Assembly (NCBI GenBank): GCA_934552855.1
Contig: CAKTEU010000009.1
Coordinates: forward strand, 1-64,000
Origin: an uncultured Eubacteriales bacterium
GTDB lineage: Bacteria; Bacillota; Clostridia; Oscillospirales; Acutalibacteraceae
Length of the DNA stretch: 64,000 bases
Direction of reading: 5' to 3'
In this document: positions 1-7,724 of the stretch, in pieces
How the letters are laid out: each line of letters opens with the position of its first letter
How positions within the stretch are numbered: position 1 is the first letter of the stretch
Notes under the pieces: model-generated
Told to the model about the DNA's origin: nothing
Databases searched by the model: none
The model's input: only the letters and a program-made list of their open reading frames with translations
Position numbers and translations under genes: made by a program

Positions 1-5
1 AACAA

Positions 6-29
6 AGCAGCCGCCTGACGGCGACTGCT
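6..29 (+). terminator. GC-rich hairpin, probable terminator of a gene left of the window
   Basis: The arms AGCAG-CGCC and GGCG-CTGCT fold into a short hairpin with one mismatch, followed by a T-rich run (gttttatctttttacc). No gene for it is visible, so it presumably serves a gene that ends before base 1. Confidence 0.4.
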
Positions 30-87
30 AAACATTTCTGTTTTATCTTTTTACCCCAACTATTGACATAGAGCCAATAAAAAATAC

Positions 88-119
88 CGTCGCATTCAGA
101 GATGAGTGCGGCGTTTTTT
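88..119 (+). terminator. Rho-independent terminator
   Basis: The 10-nt arms CGTCGCATTC and GAGTGCGGCG pair with two G-U pairs and are followed directly by TTTTTT. It insulates the 351-2807 gene from upstream transcription. The rest of bases 1-310 is AT-rich and holds only the promoter at 180-208 and a long leader. Confidence 0.7.
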
Positions 120-179
120 ATAAGATAAAACAAAGCTTGAAATTTTTGAAATTGTTTTAAAAAAATTATCATTTAGATA

Positions 180-208
180 TTGACTTTTCGAATATAGAAG
201 TGTAATAT
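180..208 (+). promoter_or_regulatory. Sigma-A type promoter
   Basis: TTGACT and TAATAT are separated by 17 bp. The predicted start leaves a leader of about 135 nt before the ATG at 351, long enough for post-transcriptional control. No known riboswitch is recognised in it. Confidence 0.6.
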
Positions 209-350
209 ACTATTAGGAATTCTCTTTTACCAATAAAAATCGACAACTGTCTGAATTAAAAAAATAGAATTGAAAGGAGCAGCATAATAACAGTAAAAAA
301 TCGGGCAGGGGTTGTTTTATATTAAAAATCTGAACTTGGAGGAAAGAAAA

Positions 351-2807
351 ATGACCAAAAAAATAATTTCGTTTATTCTTGTTTTATCAATGATTATTTC
401 CGTGTTTTCAATCGGAATGGTTTCATCAGCAGAAGAAGCTTCAAGAGATACGGTTCTTCTTCTTGATGTGTCTGGAAGTATGTACGGTAAGCCGTTACAG
501 GTCATGAAAGAGGCGGCAAAAAAGTTCTGTACTTCTGTTTTGGGAGCCGAAGGGACTAATAGAGTTGCTATAATTGCTTTTGATGACGATTACTATTTTA
601 ATGATTTTTCATCTGATGTTTCTGAAGTGTCTTCATATATTGATGGGCTTACAGATATGGGAATGACAAACGTTTATGCGCCTTTGGAAAAGGCTCACAG
701 CATTTTATCTGCAAGTACAGCAAATGTCAAGAATATTGTTTTGCTTACAGACGGTTTGCCAAATGATGGGGAGACTTTATCAGTCGGAAAATACAATAGT
801 TCGGACAGCTATGATTACAATTATGCAAATGCAATCTATGATTATGCGGAAAAAACATTGAAGCCGAATTATAACGTTTATACGTTGGGATTTTTCCACA
901 GTCTTTCCGGCTCTGACCTTGATTTTGCAAGAAAGTTTTTGGATGACATTCAAAATAGGGCATATTATGATGTAACTGATGTTGACAAGCTTGAATTCAC
1001 GTTTGGTGAAGTTGCTGAAGACATAAAGAATGATAATTGCCCGATAGTGATTATTCCGGGTATAATGGGGAGTAATCTGTATTTCAATGATCATGAGTTC
1101 GATTGGACAACAAAAGCGTGGGCTCCGTCGGGTCTTTCCATGCCATATACACTTGTTATGCTTGGTGAAATAATGAAGAATTGGGACTTATATCCGAGAC
1201 CGTATGAAAATCAAAACGATAATTCTGTAGATCGTGAATATGGTGCCGTAGATGCTTACAAAACATTAGTTGACAAACTTTGTGAAAAGTTTGGAAACGG
1301 GGATAAGAACGCAAAAAATTACAGAGAGATTTATTTTTTTTCATACGATTTCAGAAAAAGCAACGTTGAATCTGCCAATGCTCTGGAAAAATTCATCGAT
1401 GATAAGAAGTTTAAAAAATTTGATATCGTTGCTCACAGTATGGGAGGTCTAGTGGCTTCGACCTATATGAAAACGGAAGAAAATCGTAACAAGGTTAGAA
1501 AGGTTATCACTTGCGGAACTCCTTATGAAGGTGCACCAAAACTTTTCAACAGTGTTCTCAATTGGGATGTTTTAGCACATTCTGGAGACGAAAAAAAGGA
1601 TAAGAATTTCTTTAATCTTATAATTGCAGATCCTATATTAGGACTTAGCGGTCTTACAAAGGATGTTAAGGCGAGTTTTGCTTCTACGGCGGAATTGGTG
1701 CCGACTGAAAATTATTTTAATGCAACAGAGAAAAATTGGGGAAGATACTCATATACGAAGGGAGTTTTTTCTCGCACAAAATATTATGAAGATATTACAT
1801 TTGAAGAATATCAAGATATTTGTAAAATTGTATTTGGAAATAAATATGACGATGCGTATGAAAATCAAAGTAAACTCAATGTGAATGGATATAATGTTTT
1901 AACAACTCTTGATAACTCTTATTTTGTTGTTGGAGTAAACCATAAGACTATATCATCTATTTGGTTCAACAACAAAAAAACACTTGGCAAAATAGAGTGT
2001 GATGATATTACATATGAAAACAAGGGAGACGGAACTGTTCCATATCTTTCGGCTACAGTTATGAAAGCGTTAGATTCAATTCCTAATTCTGCCGGCAGAG
2101 TGCTTAAGGTGGATGCTAATCACGGAGAGACTGTAGGAAATGACAAAGCACTTCAATGGATTTATGAAGTGCTTAACGATGATACAATTTCGGTTGTAAA
2201 CGACGATTTAAAGAAAACTAACTATACAGTCATCAGGGTAGCTTGTCCTGTTGATGTTGAAATCAGTAAGAATGGAGAAATCCTTTCTTCATCAGATGAA
2301 AACCTTTCTGTAACAAGTAGTTTCGGTAGACTTGACATTCTTGGTGAAAACGATGACATTAAAATGCTTTGCGTAGATGATGATGACTATGATATTACCC
2401 TTACAGGTACAGACAGCGGTACGATGAATTATGAGATAAGATTTTTTGATTCAAACGACAAGCTTATTGATTCAAAAACTTTCTCAAACGTTGAAATTGA
2501 AGAAGGAACAATAATTAAAACGAGTTCCGAAAGAGAAAAAGACATCGAACTTGTTGTCGATAAAGATGGTGACGGAAAAACCGATTATGTTGTCAAAAAT
2601 GATACAACAACGGGTGAAGATTCGGGAAATGATGTTGCAAGGATGCTCTATAACATTATTGTAAAGTTGATAAAATTCATTGTTAAACTCATATACAATG
2701 AACTGTTTAAAGCAGATAAGGTTGATCAATCTATAATTAACTCTGATAAAATAGAAGCGTTCATTGATCAGCTTGGTGAATTTGTTTTTAAGGTTGCAAC
2801 AAAGTAA
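351..2807 (+). CDS. Secreted VWA domain - LCAT-like lipase fusion protein
   Basis: The 818-residue product starts with a signal peptide (residues 1 to about 27). A von Willebrand A domain follows, with a complete metal site: D39-x-S41-x-S43 in LLLDVSGSMYG, a later Thr, and the Asp of LLTDGLPND. From about residue 230 there is an alpha/beta hydrolase of the lecithin:cholesterol acyltransferase/lipase type. PGIMGSNLY is the oxyanion region, S363 in AHSMGG the likely nucleophile, and D560 (GDGTVPY) and H591 (DANHGET) the other triad candidates. An Asp-rich loop (DKDGDGKTD) precedes a C-terminal amphipathic helix around MLYNIIVKLIKFIVKLIY. There is no LPXTG. The start at 351 has GGAGGAAAG at the right distance; the in-frame ATG at 312 does not. 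Substrate unknown; lipid or ester hydrolysis at the cell surface is inferred. The gene is clearly more AT-rich than its neighbours, which suggests transfer. Confidence 0.8.
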   Translation: MTKKIISFILVLSMIISVFSIGMVSSAEEASRDTVLLLDVSGSMYGKPLQVMKEAAKKFCTSVLGAEGTNRVAIIAFDDDYYFNDFSSDVSEVSSYIDGLTDMGMTNVYAPLEKAHSILSASTANVKNIVLLTDGLPNDGETLSVGKYNSSDSYDYNYANAIYDYAEKTLKPNYNVYTLGFFHSLSGSDLDFARKFLDDIQNRAYYDVTDVDKLEFTFGEVAEDIKNDNCPIVIIPGIMGSNLYFNDHEFDWTTKAWAPSGLSMPYTLVMLGEIMKNWDLYPRPYENQNDNSVDREYGAVDAYKTLVDKLCEKFGNGDKNAKNYREIYFFSYDFRKSNVESANALEKFIDDKKFKKFDIVAHSMGGLVASTYMKTEENRNKVRKVITCGTPYEGAPKLFNSVLNWDVLAHSGDEKKDKNFFNLIIADPILGLSGLTKDVKASFASTAELVPTENYFNATEKNWGRYSYTKGVFSRTKYYEDITFEEYQDICKIVFGNKYDDAYENQSKLNVNGYNVLTTLDNSYFVVGVNHKTISSIWFNNKKTLGKIECDDITYENKGDGTVPYLSATVMKALDSIPNSAGRVLKVDANHGETVGNDKALQWIYEVLNDDTISVVNDDLKKTNYTVIRVACPVDVEISKNGEILSSSDENLSVTSSFGRLDILGENDDIKMLCVDDDDYDITLTGTDSGTMNYEIRFFDSNDKLIDSKTFSNVEIEEGTIIKTSSEREKDIELVVDKDGDGKTDYVVKNDTTTGEDSGNDVARMLYNIIVKLIKFIVKLIYNELFKADKVDQSIINSDKIEAFIDQLGEFVFKVATK

Positions 2808-2817
2808 ATATTTATTT

Positions 2818-2857
2818 ACCTCCCGACCACCTTATCTGGTGTGTTGGGAGGTCGTTT
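2818..2857 (+). terminator. Terminator of the VWA-lipase gene
   Basis: Arms ACCTCCC and GGGAGGT, with an inner CCACC/GGTG stem, lie just after the stop codon and are followed by cgtttta. Confidence 0.65.
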
Positions 2858-2869
2858 TACACGCAACAA

Positions 2870-2903
2870 CAAAAACACCCGCCTTTTTCGGCGGGTGTTT
2901 TTG
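2870..2903 (-). terminator. Bidirectional terminator closing the rpsF-ssb-rpsR operon
   Basis: The 14-bp perfect arms CAAAAACACCCGCC and GGCGGGTGTTTTTG surround a short loop. It lies between convergent genes and carries U-tracts in both directions. Confidence 0.85.
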
Positions 2904-2926
2904 TTATGTCATATTCGGTTTTAAAC

Positions 2927-3172
2927 TCAGTCGCTTGTATAGGGCATGAGAGCAACCTGACGGGCACGCTTGATTGCGATTGTGAGTTCACGCTGATGAC
3001 GTGCGCAAGTGCCTGTTACACGGCGGGGAAGAATTTTCGCACGGTCGGATGTGAACTTGCGAAGCTTCTGAGTGTCCTTATAGTCGATTGATTCAACCTT
3101 ATCTACGCAGAAAGCGCAAACTTTTTTGCGAGACTTTCTGTTAGGACGGCCGTTACCTTTTTCATATGCCAT
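2927..3172 (-). CDS. rpsR: 30S ribosomal protein S18
   Basis: This 81-residue protein is S18 of the small ribosomal subunit, which contacts S6 on the platform. The family core is visible: [17 protein letters not shown] with its CxxC pair, then the basic RNA-binding part [35 protein letters not shown]. The ATG at 3172 is used because AAGGAGG lies just upstream; a longer frame to 3211 has no such site and overlaps ssb. It is the third gene of rpsF-ssb-rpsR, the conserved bacterial order that couples S6, S18 and SSB synthesis. Confidence 0.97.
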   Translation of the reverse strand: MAYEKGNGRPNRKSRKKVCAFCVDKVESIDYKDTQKLRKFTSDRAKILPRRVTGTCARHQRELTIAIKRARQVALMPYTSD

Positions 3173-3207
3173 TGGTTTTTCCTCCTTGTTAATAATTTCA
3201 GTTGCAA

Positions 3208-3651
3208 TCAAAACGGAAGGTCTTCATCATCGGTGATTTCTTCAAAATCGCCGGGAGCCGCCGTTTGATATGCGGGAGCGGGAGCCGAAGCGGCCGGAGC
3301 GGAGAACGCATTGTTTGCTGTTCCCGTTTCGGCTTTTGAACCGCAAAAGCTGACTTCACGGGCAACAACTTCATAAGCTGTTCTTTTTGCGCCTGTGTTG
3401 TCTTCATACTGACGGGACTGAAGCTGACCCTGAACAGCAATCATTGAACCTTTTGAAAAATAGCGGCTGACAAATTCAGCGGTTTTTTCCCAAACAACGA
3501 CCGGGATGAAATCAGCCTGCCTTTGTTCGCCTGATTTTACAAAGGATCTGTCAACAGCAATTCTGAAGCTGCAAACTGATCTTCCGGTTGTTGTGGTTCG
3601 AAGTTCCGGATCGGCAACAAGGCGACCCATGAGAACAATACTGTTAAGCAT
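3208..3651 (-). CDS. ssb: Single-stranded DNA-binding protein
   Basis: The 147-residue SSB has an OB fold over about residues 1-105 ([18 protein letters not shown], then FRIAVDRSF, then [16 protein letters not shown]). A Gly/Ala/Pro-rich flexible linker follows, and the acidic tail ends DDEDLPF, the site that recruits SSB partner proteins. GGGAGG precedes the ATG. It sits between rpsF (16 nt away) and rpsR (35 nt away), as in most Firmicutes, and acts in replication and repair by coating single-stranded DNA. Confidence 0.97.
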   Translation of the reverse strand: MLNSIVLMGRLVADPELRTTTTGRSVCSFRIAVDRSFVKSGEQRQADFIPVVVWEKTAEFVSRYFSKGSMIAVQGQLQSRQYEDNTGAKRTAYEVVAREVSFCGSKAETGTANNAFSAPAASAPAPAYQTAAPGDFEEITDDEDLPF

Positions 3652-3666
3652 AATTACGTTCCTCCC

Positions 3667-3948
3667 TTATTTCTTAACGGTGAGTGAACGAAGAACGCCT
3701 TCAGTAATGTTGACGATACGGTCAAGTTCTGCCGGGAAATCCGGTTCGCTTGAATAGTTGACAAGAACGTAGTAACCCTCGGTCTCATAGTTGATGGGAT
3801 AAGCAAGCTTGCGGTTGCCCCAAACGTCAACCGATTCGATCTCACCGTGAGCTTCAATGAGGGACTTGAACTTTTCAACCATAGCGTTGACTGCTTCTTC
3901 GCCGTTAGCTACTGAAAAAACTAACATGGTTTCATAGTTGTTTGTCAT
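3667..3948 (-). CDS. rpsF: 30S ribosomal protein S6
   Basis: The 93-residue S6 shows the family start (NNYETMLVFSVANGEEAVNAMVEKF) and the RKLAYPINYETEGYYVLVNY strand. It ends without the long acidic tail seen in enterobacterial S6. A GGAGGTG site precedes the ATG. As first gene of the operon it is transcribed from the promoter at 4023-4051. In many bacteria the S6:S18 complex represses its own operon through a leader hairpin; here a small hairpin (GCUCCG-UUUUU-CGGGGC) sits in the leader near 3975-3999, but that role is only suggested. Confidence 0.97.
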   Translation of the reverse strand: MTNNYETMLVFSVANGEEAVNAMVEKFKSLIEAHGEIESVDVWGNRKLAYPINYETEGYYVLVNYSSEPDFPAELDRIVNITEGVLRSLTVKK

Positions 3949-4022
3949 TGTTTTGCACCTCCTTATGGACTTTAGGCCCCGAAAAACGGAGCAAAGAGTG
4001 CCGTATACATTACAGCTGAAAA

Positions 4023-4051
4023 ATTATATCAGTATTGAAAGGATTTGTCAA
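4023..4051 (-). promoter_or_regulatory. Promoter of rpsF-ssb-rpsR
   Basis: Read on the minus strand: TTGACA, 17 bp, TATAAT, both boxes perfect. It suits a strongly expressed ribosomal operon. Confidence 0.85.
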
Positions 4052-4110
4052 GTGCTTTGCAAGGGTTATTTTTTGTGCTTTGATGTGAATTGCGGCATTT
4101 TTGCGTCAAT

Positions 4111-4139
4111 TTGACAAAAACGTTCTTTTGGACTATAAT
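4111..4139 (+). promoter_or_regulatory. Promoter of the 3D-domain protein gene
   Basis: TTGACA and TATAAT, both perfect, are separated by 17 bp about 45 nt before the ATG at 4184. It diverges from the rpsF promoter with no shared box. Confidence 0.85.
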
Positions 4140-4183
4140 TTTTGCTTGTAGTATAATCAAAACTTGTTAAAAGGGGTGTAAAA

Positions 4184-5287
4184 ATGAATTTCGGCTTCAA
4201 AGAGCACGGAAAGGGCTTTGCCGTTTCAAGGCTTTCTTCCGTTCTTCTTTCCGTTTCATTTTTTATAATTTGTCTTTCGCTCGTTTTTTCTTTTGAAATG
4301 ATTTCACGCTTTGCCGCACAGGCGGAGTATGAAGAAGAAATTGCCGCCGTTCTTGAAACAGACCTTCAAACCGTTTTTGACGGGCTTTCAAAGCGGTTAA
4401 AAAAAGAAAATGGCACAAACAATAAAACCGTTAAAACCAATGCCGCACCGTCTCCGCTTTCGCTCGGAGTGGGCAAAAACTTCAAAGTTTTTGTTGTTGC
4501 CGACGGCGAAAAAAAGGCCTTTTCGGTCAATTCCGGAACGGTTTCGGATATTCTTTCAAAAGCCGGCGTGAGGGTTGGAAAATATGACATTTTGAACTTT
4601 GGTCTCACCGATGCGCTGAAACCGAATATGACGGTAAAGCTTAAAAGAGTAACCTTTGAACTTGAAAAGAAAACCGTTTTGCTTGATTACAAAACAAAAA
4701 AGAAAAAAACGAACGACCTTTATCTCGGTGAAATGTATATTGAGCGTGAAGGCTCTCGGGGTGAACGTGAAGACGTTTATATCAGCACCTTTGTTGACGG
4801 CGTTTTCAAAAAGAAAATTCTCGGAACTTCAAAGGTGACAAAAAAAGCCGTTGATGAGGTCATCTTTACCGGAACAAAAAAGCGAATCATAAAGCTTGAC
4901 GAAGTCGGAACGCTCGGATACTCCGGACTCAGGGCGGTTTCCGAGCTGCCTTCAAGGGCAAAAATCGAACTTGACGAATACGGAAAACCGGTAAAATATA
5001 AGCAAAAAATCGTTGGTTCGGCAACGGCTTATTACGGCGGAGGAATCACCGCAACCGGCCAAAGGGCAATGCCCGGAAGGGTTGCCGTTGACCCCAGAGA
5101 AATCCCTTACGGTTCAAAGCTTTACATCGTTTCATGCGACGGAACGTGCATTTACGGCTATTGCGAAGCAAGCGACACCGGCGGCTTCATTTATAACAGC
5201 TCAACCGTTGTTGACCTTTATTTCAACACCTATGCCGAATGCGTGAATTTTGGAAGAAGAAACGTTGAAGTATACGTTCTTGAATGA
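4184..5287 (+). CDS. Cell-wall protein with ubiquitin-like, G5 and 3D domains (YabE/Rpf2-like)
   Basis: The 367-residue product has a short cytoplasmic start and one membrane segment (about residues 18-45). A DUF348-type ubiquitin-like domain follows (FKVFVVADGEKKAFSVNSGTVSDIL), then a G5 domain (about 165-265), then a C-terminal 3D domain. The 3D motifs are VAVDPREIPYG, ASDTGG and VVDLYF, supplying the three Asp residues that name the family; the fold is that of MltA-type lytic transglycosylases. It probably cleaves or remodels peptidoglycan outside the membrane, as B. subtilis YabE/YocH and clostridial resuscitation-like proteins are thought to do. It is monocistronic, with its own promoter and terminator. 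Confidence 0.88.
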   Translation: MNFGFKEHGKGFAVSRLSSVLLSVSFFIICLSLVFSFEMISRFAAQAEYEEEIAAVLETDLQTVFDGLSKRLKKENGTNNKTVKTNAAPSPLSLGVGKNFKVFVVADGEKKAFSVNSGTVSDILSKAGVRVGKYDILNFGLTDALKPNMTVKLKRVTFELEKKTVLLDYKTKKKKTNDLYLGEMYIEREGSRGEREDVYISTFVDGVFKKKILGTSKVTKKAVDEVIFTGTKKRIIKLDEVGTLGYSGLRAVSELPSRAKIELDEYGKPVKYKQKIVGSATAYYGGGITATGQRAMPGRVAVDPREIPYGSKLYIVSCDGTCIYGYCEASDTGGFIYNSSTVVDLYFNTYAECVNFGRRNVEVYVLE

Positions 5288-5292
5288 ATAAA

Positions 5293-5348
5293 ACAAGCTG
5301 TAATTCACAGTCAAAAGCCTTTTAACGGCGGTGTGAATTACAGCTTGT
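5293..5348 (+). terminator. Bidirectional terminator with AAGCTGTAATTCACA arms
   Basis: The 17-bp perfect arms at 5293-5309 and 5332-5348 (ACAAGCTGTAATTCACA and its complement) are followed by GTTTTTTTA on the plus strand and by TTTTATT on the minus strand. It ends both converging genes. The same arm recurs at 23747 and inside the miniature elements. Confidence 0.85.
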
Positions 5349-5379
5349 GTTTTTTTATGCGTGTTGTGCTTGAGCAGCT

Positions 5380-5790
5380 TTATGCGGCTTTTTCGGCAGA
5401 GTCAACCGTGTTTGTAACGTTCAGCTTTCCGTCCTTGCAAACTACCGTATAAACAACGGTGCGGAAAATTGAACCGCCGTCCCAATGCTGACCGTAAACC
5501 ATTGTGATTTTTGCTTCGCCGTCTTTTCCTGCGTCAAAATAGAATGTTTCGTTTCCGCCAACGCCGGCCATTCCAGGCAATGCGGGTGTTTGAACATAGT
5601 TGCTTCCGCTTTCCTTAATAACGTCCTTGTTGTCAATTTCAACAACCCATGAGCAGCCCGTTGTGGGGTTTGCGGAAAGAGTGATTGAAAGGTCGTGCTT
5701 TTGAATGTTGGCTGCGCCGGTGATGAACGAAGAAATCGCCGCAAAAACAGCAACCAATACGGCAAAAACTTTTTTGAAAAATTCTGACAT
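5380..5790 (-). CDS. Secreted chagasin-like (family I42) protease inhibitor
   Basis: The 136-residue protein has an N-terminal hydrophobic signal (FFKKVFAVLVAVFAAISSFITGA) and a single immunoglobulin-like domain. The three inhibitory loops of the I42/chagasin family can be aligned: NPTTGCSW (BC loop), GMAGVGGNETFYF (DE loop) and a GQHWDGGSIFR region in place of the usual RPW loop. The family blocks papain-type cysteine peptidases; outside the membrane this one may protect the surface from host, community or its own peptidases. The ATG at 5790 is preferred to 5802, because GAAAGGATG lies 9 nt before it, as for the genes starting at 11906 and 20410. A 15-bp palindrome (TTCGGTTTAACCGAA, 5811-5825) lies just upstream. 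Confidence 0.8.
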   Translation of the reverse strand: MSEFFKKVFAVLVAVFAAISSFITGAANIQKHDLSITLSANPTTGCSWVVEIDNKDVIKESGSNYVQTPALPGMAGVGGNETFYFDAGKDGEAKITMVYGQHWDGGSIFRTVVYTVVCKDGKLNVTNTVDSAEKAA

Positions 5791-5862
5791 AAACTTATTC
5801 ATCCTTTCGTTTCGGTTTAACCGAACATAAACTTTTGGCGGATTTTTTTTATCCGCAATGCC

Positions 5863-5891
5863 ATTATATTCCTTTTGAAGCGGTTATTCAA
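5863..5891 (-). promoter_or_regulatory. Promoter of the chagasin-like inhibitor gene
   Basis: On the minus strand TTGAAT, 17 bp, TATAAT. The leader contains the hairpin GCGGAT-A-run-ATCCGC (about 5839-5858) and the palindrome at 5811-5825; either could be regulatory. Confidence 0.65.
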
Positions 5892-5919
5892 GAAAGCTTT
5901 GTAAAAATTCGGTCAAAAA

Positions 5920-7260
5920 TTATTTGCTTTCTTGCGAAAGTCTTTTTTTGTGGTGCTTTGCGGCAAAGATTGCCGGAACAACCGTAAGAAGAATTATAAC
6001 GGCACCGACAAAGAAAATGTTGCCGTTCGGAATGTACTGCGTTTGACCGCTTGCAGCGTCAACAAAGGTTTCGCCGCTTGTTTTAACAACGGCTTCACCG
6101 ATGAGCGAACCGCCGATCATTGGAATAAGAACAAAGAAAAGAATCCAAATTCCTTCAAACTGTCCCTTGCTGTCCTTCGGATAAAGCTGCTTTGTCCAAA
6201 CCTTTGTAACCTGCAAAATTGCAACATAACCCACACCGACAAGGAAGATTCCGAGCCAGATGCGAAGGTTGAAAATGTTTTCGGTGTTAACATCGGCCGC
6301 CTTTATCGGAGCGATTACAAGAAGACCGATGATGTTAACGATGATTGCAAAGAAGGTGAGGGGAATATTCTTGTTTTTGTTGATGAGAATTGAAATCGGA
6401 ATGGCCGTAAGCATTGCAAGAACAAGCGGAACGGCTTCAATAATTCCCATCATGTCGGCAGTGTAGCCGAGATAGTGAATGATATAGTTGCCCATGTAAG
6501 CAAAGTAAACGTTGAATCCGATGAAGAAAACAGAAACCATAATGTTTACCCAAACAAGCTCTTTGAGCTTGAAAAACTCTTTAAAATTGAAAACGCTCAA
6601 AAACTGCTTTGTGAACGAGCCTCTGACAGACGGTTCAACGTCGTCGCCCTTTCCGAGCGAGAACAGCGAAATTAAGCCGAAAACGATTACAAAAACGCCC
6701 ATAACAACAAAAAGGCGCATATAGTTGTCGTTTTCACCAACAAGGAGTCCGCCGATAACCGTTCCGAGAATTGTTCCGAGAACGGGCTGGGTTGCAAGTG
6801 CCGCGCCGATTTGACCTCGGTTTTTGTCGGTCATGATGTCGTTTGTCCAGGTGTTGAACCCTGCGTCGTTGCCCATTGAGCCAAAGAAGCTCATGATTGT
6901 GTCTGCGGCAACAACGGCAATTGCGGCAAGAAGATAATGGCTTTTGCTGATAAATTCCGTCATGCCGAACGCAATAGTAAAGATGCCCCAAAGGATATAT
7001 CCGATTGAAATGAACATTCTGCGCTTTCCGGTTCTGTCTGCCCATGTTCCGAAAAAGAACGTTGCAAACGTTGTTGCGGCTGCGCTGCAAATGAGCATAC
7101 CTGTGATGATTGATGGGTCTTTTGCAATTTTTGAATAAACAAAGGTGTTGAACCATTGGTTTTCCATGTTCCAGCAAATCTGACCGGCAAGTCCGAGTCC
7201 CCAAACAAGCAGCCACATTTTAAAACCGGTGGTCTTTTTTTGAAGCTTTGATTTCGTCAT
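5920..7260 (-). CDS. MFS transporter
   Basis: The 446-residue membrane protein has about 12 hydrophobic segments. The loop between segments 2 and 3 carries the major facilitator signature (FGTWADRTGKRRMF). AAGGAG precedes the ATG. The substrate cannot be read from the sequence; remote resemblance to glycoside/pentoside/sugar symporters is possible. It follows the three-gene oxidoreductase unit at 7361-10438 by 100 nt, with only a hairpin and no U-tract between, so it may be the last gene of that operon and import its substrate, for example glycerol phosphate or another polyol. That link is inferred from position. Confidence 0.8.
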   Translation of the reverse strand: MTKSKLQKKTTGFKMWLLVWGLGLAGQICWNMENQWFNTFVYSKIAKDPSIITGMLICSAAATTFATFFFGTWADRTGKRRMFISIGYILWGIFTIAFGMTEFISKSHYLLAAIAVVAADTIMSFFGSMGNDAGFNTWTNDIMTDKNRGQIGAALATQPVLGTILGTVIGGLLVGENDNYMRLFVVMGVFVIVFGLISLFSLGKGDDVEPSVRGSFTKQFLSVFNFKEFFKLKELVWVNIMVSVFFIGFNVYFAYMGNYIIHYLGYTADMMGIIEAVPLVLAMLTAIPISILINKNKNIPLTFFAIIVNIIGLLVIAPIKAADVNTENIFNLRIWLGIFLVGVGYVAILQVTKVWTKQLYPKDSKGQFEGIWILFFVLIPMIGGSLIGEAVVKTSGETFVDAASGQTQYIPNGNIFFVGAVIILLTVVPAIFAAKHHKKRLSQESK

Positions 7261-7290
7261 TGTATTTTCTCCTTATAAGAACAAAGGGTA

Positions 7291-7356
7291 TGTGCCGATG
7301 TATTCGAATGCAGAAAGCGTTTTTGCTTTTTGTCCTGCGCTGAATACAGCGGCACA
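7291..7356 (-). other. Large intercistronic hairpin without U-tract
   Basis: TGTGCCG..TGTATTC..CAG pairs with CTG..GAATACA..CGGCACA around a 20-nt loop, with a few mismatches. It lies between the DUF1667 gene and the MFS gene. With no U-run it is unlikely to be a full terminator; it may be an mRNA processing or stability element that sets different levels for the two parts of the operon. Confidence 0.5.
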
Positions 7357-7360
7357 GATA

Positions 7361-7720
7361 TTACATTTCGTTGGTTGCAACAATGTCAACGCCGGTGTCG
7401 CAAACATTGCTGATTAGTACTTCGCCGATTTTTATCGGTGCGTCAACAACCTCGTTGTTGATTGCTTTCATGCATTCAAACATCATGCCCTTCGGAATCG
7501 GAGCAGAAGTTTTAACGGGAACAACGGGGTGGTTTCCGCCGTTGACCTTTATTGTTGAGGTGAGCATACGAACGGGATTTGTACATTCGTCTCTTGCATA
7601 TTTATCTCCCCGCTTGCAGGTGTTGCCGGAAACGGACAAAACTTCCTTTCCGTCTTCGCTCAGTTCAACCGAAAGCGAACAGCCTATCGGGCAGGATACG
7701 CAAACAAGTTCTCTTTTCAT
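7361..7720 (-). CDS. DUF1667 protein, small Cys-rich partner of the FAD oxidoreductases
   Basis: The 119-residue protein belongs to the DUF1667 family. The N-terminal Cys motif (ELVCVSCPIGCSLSVE) and the later GNTCKRGDKYARDECTNPVR give four or five conserved cysteines, probably for an iron-sulfur or zinc site. The start at 7720 has GGAGGTG upstream and is 4 nt after the stop of the preceding gene. In many Clostridia it is the third member of a GlpA-like / FAD oxidoreductase / DUF1667 unit and is thought to be part of the electron transfer complex. Its own function is not established. Confidence 0.85.
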   Translation of the reverse strand: MKRELVCVSCPIGCSLSVELSEDGKEVLSVSGNTCKRGDKYARDECTNPVRMLTSTIKVNGGNHPVVPVKTSAPIPKGMMFECMKAINNEVVDAPIKIGEVLISNVCDTGVDIVATNEM

Positions 7721-7724
7721 TGTT

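Noticed and set aside
312..350. Upstream start for the VWA-lipase gene (ATG at 312)
   Set aside because: It adds 13 charged residues before the signal peptide and lacks a ribosome binding site, while GGAGGAAAG directly precedes the ATG at 351.
7291..7356. The large hairpin as a terminator separating the MFS gene from its operon
   Set aside because: There is no U-run after it in either direction, and no clear promoter was found in the 100-nt gap.
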